From contig CAJGEB010000040.1 of the NCBI GenBank assembly GCA_904502045.1, positions 1-8,022 of the forward strand: a stretch of DNA of 8,022 nucleotides. Reading direction: 5' to 3'. Of the stretch, positions 5,323-8,022 are shown piece after piece; the first letter of the stretch is position 1; the number at the start of each line of letters is the position of its first letter. The notes under the pieces are model-generated. The model searched no databases. It was not told the origin of the DNA and was given only the letters and a program-made list of their open reading frames with translations. This stretch comes from an uncultured Oscillospiraceae bacterium. Lineage in GTDB: Bacteria; Bacillota; Clostridia; Oscillospirales; Ruminococcaceae. The translations under genes and the position numbers were made by a program.

Positions 5323-7140
5323 ATGTGCGGAATCGTAGGATATCTCGGCAAAAACGGTGCGGAAAAGGTTATTCTTGAGGGACTCAAGCGGCTTGAGTAC
5401 AGAGGGTACGACTCATCGGGAATAGCTATGCACAGCGGAAGCGAACTGAAAATCGCTAAATTTAAAGGCAGGCTCGCAAATCTTAGTGACTACTTGACGG
5501 AAAACCCCGGCAACTCCCCCGTCGCCATCGGACACACTCGCTGGGCTACTCACGGCGAGCCGTCAGATGCTAACTCCCACCCCCATTTTAACACTACAAA
5601 AACGATAGCTGTGGTACACAACGGAATAATTGAAAATTACCACTCACTCAAAAATGAGCTTTCCGAAAAAGGCTACACCTTTTCATCGGAAACCGATACC
5701 GAAACCATCCCCCATCTCATTGACAGCTTCTACGAGGGAGATTTACTGTCTGCAGTAGTAAAGACGGTACCTCTGCTGAGAGGTTCCTTTGCAATAGCTG
5801 TGGTCTGCGCAGATAAAAAAGAAATCGTAGCTGCACGCAAGGAGAGTCCCATGGTTATAGGAGTCGGTGATAACAACGACTTTTTTGTAGCGTCGGATGT
5901 GTTGGCGGTGCTCAGCTACACAAAGAAATTTTACTACCCCGAAAATAATGATATAATCCGAATCACCGAAAACGGCGTGGAGTTTTTTGATGCAAGCGGC
6001 TCCCCCGTAACGCGCGAGCTTAAAACAGTGGAGCTCAGCGCAGATGCGGCTACCAAATGCGGCTACGACCACTTTATGCTTAAGGAGATATACGAACAGC
6101 CCGACTCCTGCGCAAATACCGTGTCAAGATACTGCTCAGGTGATGAGATACAGCTTGATTTTGGTTCCATTAAAAATATGGCTGCCTACGATACCATCTA
6201 TATCGTGGCTTGCGGTACTGCTTACCACGCCGGACTCGTCGGAAAGCTTGCACTTGAAAAGTACGTGAAGATTCCCACGACGGTGGATATTGCCTCTGAA
6301 TTCAGGTATTATGCTCCGTTTGTGAACGAAAAATCCCTCGTAATACTGATAAGTCAGTCGGGAGAGACCGCAGATACTCTCGCTACCCTGAGAAACGCCA
6401 AGGCCGCAGGAGCTACGGTGCTTTCGATAACCAACGTAGCCGGCTCCACCATCGCCCGCGAATCCGACGACGTTATCAATACCGCCGCAGGGCCCGAGAT
6501 AGCGGTGGCTTCCACGAAAGCCTTCACCTCTCAAATTACCGCTCTGTTTTTACTTGCGATATATCTCGGAAAACAGCTCGGTAACATCTCTGACGAGGAA
6601 TACTCATTTTTGATGAGCGAGCTGCACCTCATTCCCGAAAAGATACGCGAAGTACTTGCTGATATGTCATCTGTAAAAGCTGCTGCAAAGCGCATTAAAA
6701 AATGCAACCAGCTTTTCTACATCGGCCGCGGACTCGATAGAGTTATAGCTATGGAAGGAGCTCTGAAGCTCAAGGAAATATCTTACATTTATACAGAAGC
6801 ATTTCCCGCAGGCGAAATGAAGCACGGTCCCATCGCTCTTATCGAGCCGGGAACTCCCGCAATCGCCCTTGTAACGCAGGAATCCGCCGCCGAAAAGACC
6901 ATCTCCAACATCAAGGAGCTCAAGGCACGCGGCGCTTACGTTATTGCAATTGCAAACACAAGTCTTGAAGAGCTGCGCAAGACCGTCGATTTTGTGATTG
7001 AGGTTCCCGATGCCGAAGGAATACTCGCGGCGATTCCCGCAATTATTCCCTGTCAGTCACTTGCTTACTACACCTCGATTTATAAAGGTAACGACGTCGA
7101 TAAGCCCCGCAACCTTGCAAAAAGTGTTACCGTTGAATAA
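5323..7140 (+). CDS. glmS: Glutamine-fructose-6-phosphate aminotransferase (isomerizing)
   Basis: GlmS makes glucosamine-6-phosphate from fructose-6-phosphate and glutamine in the cytoplasm, the first committed step to UDP-N-acetylglucosamine and hence peptidoglycan. All 605 residues of a standard GlmS are present. Cys2, exposed after Met removal, is the glutaminase nucleophile and fixes the start codon. The class-II amidotransferase domain (about 2-235) shows YRGYDSSG (27-34), HTRWATHG (71-78), NSHPH (84-88) and HNG (99-101). Two SIS sugar-isomerase domains follow. The first has EIYEQP (255-260), SQSGETADT (344-352) and STKAFTSQ (397-404). The second has EISYIYTEAFPAGEMKHGP (485-503), and the protein ends in the conserved LAKSVTVE tail that caps the active site. 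It is a single-gene unit with its own promoter, ribozyme, leader hairpin and terminator. The ribozyme gives feedback by the enzyme's product. Confidence 0.98.
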   Translation: MCGIVGYLGKNGAEKVILEGLKRLEYRGYDSSGIAMHSGSELKIAKFKGRLANLSDYLTENPGNSPVAIGHTRWATHGEPSDANSHPHFNTTKTIAVVHNGIIENYHSLKNELSEKGYTFSSETDTETIPHLIDSFYEGDLLSAVVKTVPLLRGSFAIAVVCADKKEIVAARKESPMVIGVGDNNDFFVASDVLAVLSYTKKFYYPENNDIIRITENGVEFFDASGSPVTRELKTVELSADAATKCGYDHFMLKEIYEQPDSCANTVSRYCSGDEIQLDFGSIKNMAAYDTIYIVACGTAYHAGLVGKLALEKYVKIPTTVDIASEFRYYAPFVNEKSLVILISQSGETADTLATLRNAKAAGATVLSITNVAGSTIARESDDVINTAAGPEIAVASTKAFTSQITALFLLAIYLGKQLGNISDEEYSFLMSELHLIPEKIREVLADMSSVKAAAKRIKKCNQLFYIGRGLDRVIAMEGALKLKEISYIYTEAFPAGEMKHGPIALIEPGTPAIALVTQESAAEKTISNIKELKARGAYVIAIANTSLEELRKTVDFVIEVPDAEGILAAIPAIIPCQSLAYYTSIYKGNDVDKPRNLAKSVTVE

Positions 7141-7144
7141 AAAA

Positions 7145-7180
7145 AGCTGTCCGTTCTTTTGGGGCGGACAGCTGCTTTAT
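7145..7180 (+). terminator. Terminator of glmS
   Basis: A 12-bp stem (7145-7156 with 7162-7173, arms AGCTGTCCGTTC and GGGCGGACAGCT, two G-U pairs) with a 5-nt loop starts 4 nt after the glmS stop codon. The T-tract is interrupted (GCTTTATTT), so it may be less efficient than the other terminators here. Confidence 0.8.
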
Positions 7181-7194
7181 TTACATTTTCCCAC

Positions 7195-7222
7195 TTGAAT
7201 TATATTTTTTTAGGAGTATAAT
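7195..7222 (+). promoter_or_regulatory. Promoter of the mechanosensitive channel gene
   Basis: TTGAAT (7195-7200), a 16-bp spacer and a perfect TATAAT (7217-7222) lie between the glmS terminator and the next start codon. The predicted leader is about 27 nt. Confidence 0.7.
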
Positions 7223-7255
7223 TATTCCTTGGATTAAAATAAAGGAGAAAATATT

Positions 7256-8022
7256 ATGGAACAGATTCTTTCGGCACTCAGCTCCCTTGCTGTAAATGTA
7301 GCGGGGAAAATCGTTTTGGCAGTAATCATTCTTGCCGTCGGCAGTTTTCTTATTAAAAAATTGCTGAAGCTACTGAAAAAGAGCAGATTCATCAACAGGC
7401 TTGAGGGAACCGCTCAGACCTTTACCCTCAGCTTCTTCAAGATAGGACTCTATGTTTTACTGGTAATTTCCATTATCACCATTCTCGGAGTCCCCACCGC
7501 TTCGATAGTCACGGTACTTGCCTCCGCAGGTGTAGCTATCGGTCTTGCATTACAAGGCGCGCTCTCAAACCTTGCAGGCGGAATTATGCTCGTCATCTTC
7601 AAGCCCTTTAAGTTGGGAGATTTCGTTACCGCATCCGATGTCAGCGGTACGGTTATTGAGGTTTCGCTTTTCTACACCGTACTTCTCACTCCCGACAACA
7701 GAAAGGTTACCGTTCCCAACGGCAACTTAATGAATACCAGCATCACCGACTATTCTTCCGAGGAGTTCCGCCGCGTAGACCTCGCCTTCTCTTGCTCGAA
7801 AACCGAATCTCCCTCTAAGGTTCAAGATATCATAATGAATGTACTCAAATCCCATGAGAAAGTACTTTCTGCGCCCTCCGAGCCCTTCGCAAGACTTTCC
7901 GGCGGTACAAACGAAGCAATGGAATTCGCCGCTCGAGTTTGGTGTAAAAATGCGGATTACTGGGACGTTTACTTCGATATAACCCAAAAAGTTACCGAAG
8001 CATTTGCCGAAAACGGTATTCG
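7256..8022 (+). CDS. mscS: Small-conductance mechanosensitive channel, MscS family (3' end outside the window)
   Basis: The reading frame stays open from the ATG at 7256 to the window edge (255 complete codons), with an AAAGGAG site 8 nt upstream. It encodes a small MscS-type channel, a membrane protein that opens under tension to release solutes during osmotic downshock. Three hydrophobic segments are visible: about 12-33, 60-78 and the pore-lining helix TM3 at about 83-117. TM3 shows the signature of Gly/Ala-packed residues SAGVAIGLALQGALSNLAGG (90-109), then FKPFKLGD (115-122). The beta-domain motif VPNGNLMN (153-160) matches E. coli IPNGK. Family members of this compact type run to about 270-290 residues, so only some 20-30 C-terminal residues should be missing. 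It has its own promoter after the glmS terminator and no evident link to amino-sugar metabolism. Confidence 0.94.
   Translation, partial: MEQILSALSSLAVNVAGKIVLAVIILAVGSFLIKKLLKLLKKSRFINRLEGTAQTFTLSFFKIGLYVLLVISIITILGVPTASIVTVLASAGVAIGLALQGALSNLAGGIMLVIFKPFKLGDFVTASDVSGTVIEVSLFYTVLLTPDNRKVTVPNGNLMNTSITDYSSEEFRRVDLAFSCSKTESPSKVQDIIMNVLKSHEKVLSAPSEPFARLSGGTNEAMEFAARVWCKNADYWDVYFDITQKVTEAFAENGI

Noticed and set aside
4982..5338. 118-codon plus-strand frame over the glmS leader
   Set aside because: It starts before the glmS promoter, runs through the ribozyme core and overlaps the glmS start. Conservation here is explained by RNA structure, not protein.

Overview
The window looks like chromosomal DNA from a low-to-mid GC member of the Firmicutes, most likely a gut or rumen clostridium (Ruminococcaceae/Oscillospiraceae-like). 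The reasons are AAGGAG-type ribosome binding sites before every gene, strong TTGACA/TATAAT promoters, many hairpin-plus-U-tract terminators, and above all a self-cleaving glmS ribozyme upstream of glmS, which is typical of Gram-positive bacteria. This placement is inference; no species can be named from the sequence.

Left part (1-2970): a hairpin terminator (19-50) closes a gene lying outside the window. Two leftward genes follow as an operon. The promoter-proximal gene encodes a PIG-L/LmbE-type zinc de-N-acetylase (1073-1798). The second encodes a divergent NagB-like sugar-phosphate isomerase/deaminase (115-1053) that has lost several canonical active-site residues. Diverging from them is an AraC-family regulator (1989-2870), with a 190-bp shared control region. 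Middle part (2972-4777): a leftward gene for a cytoplasmic family-3 glycoside hydrolase of the beta-N-acetylglucosaminidase type. It is bounded downstream by its own terminator, which lies back to back with that of the AraC gene, and its leader holds a possible terminator/antiterminator pair. Right part (4778-8022): a leftward initiator tRNA-Met with an extra base in its T arm. A divergent promoter drives the glmS ribozyme, then a terminator-like hairpin that contains the glmS ribosome binding site, then glmS itself. After a terminator comes a small MscS-type mechanosensitive channel gene that runs off the right edge.

The genes share an amino-sugar theme. GlmS makes glucosamine-6-phosphate under feedback by the ribozyme. 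The GH3 enzyme is of the type that releases N-acetylglucosamine-like sugars inside the cell. The deacetylase and NagB-like protein resemble the two steps (deacetylation, then deamination/isomerisation) that consume such sugars. The AraC protein is the natural candidate to sense the sugar. The tRNA and the channel gene are probably unrelated neighbours. The points most worth a second look are the atypical NagB-like active site paired with a PIG-L enzyme, the double layer of RNA structure before glmS, the bulged T arm of the initiator tRNA, and the leader upstream of the GH3 gene.
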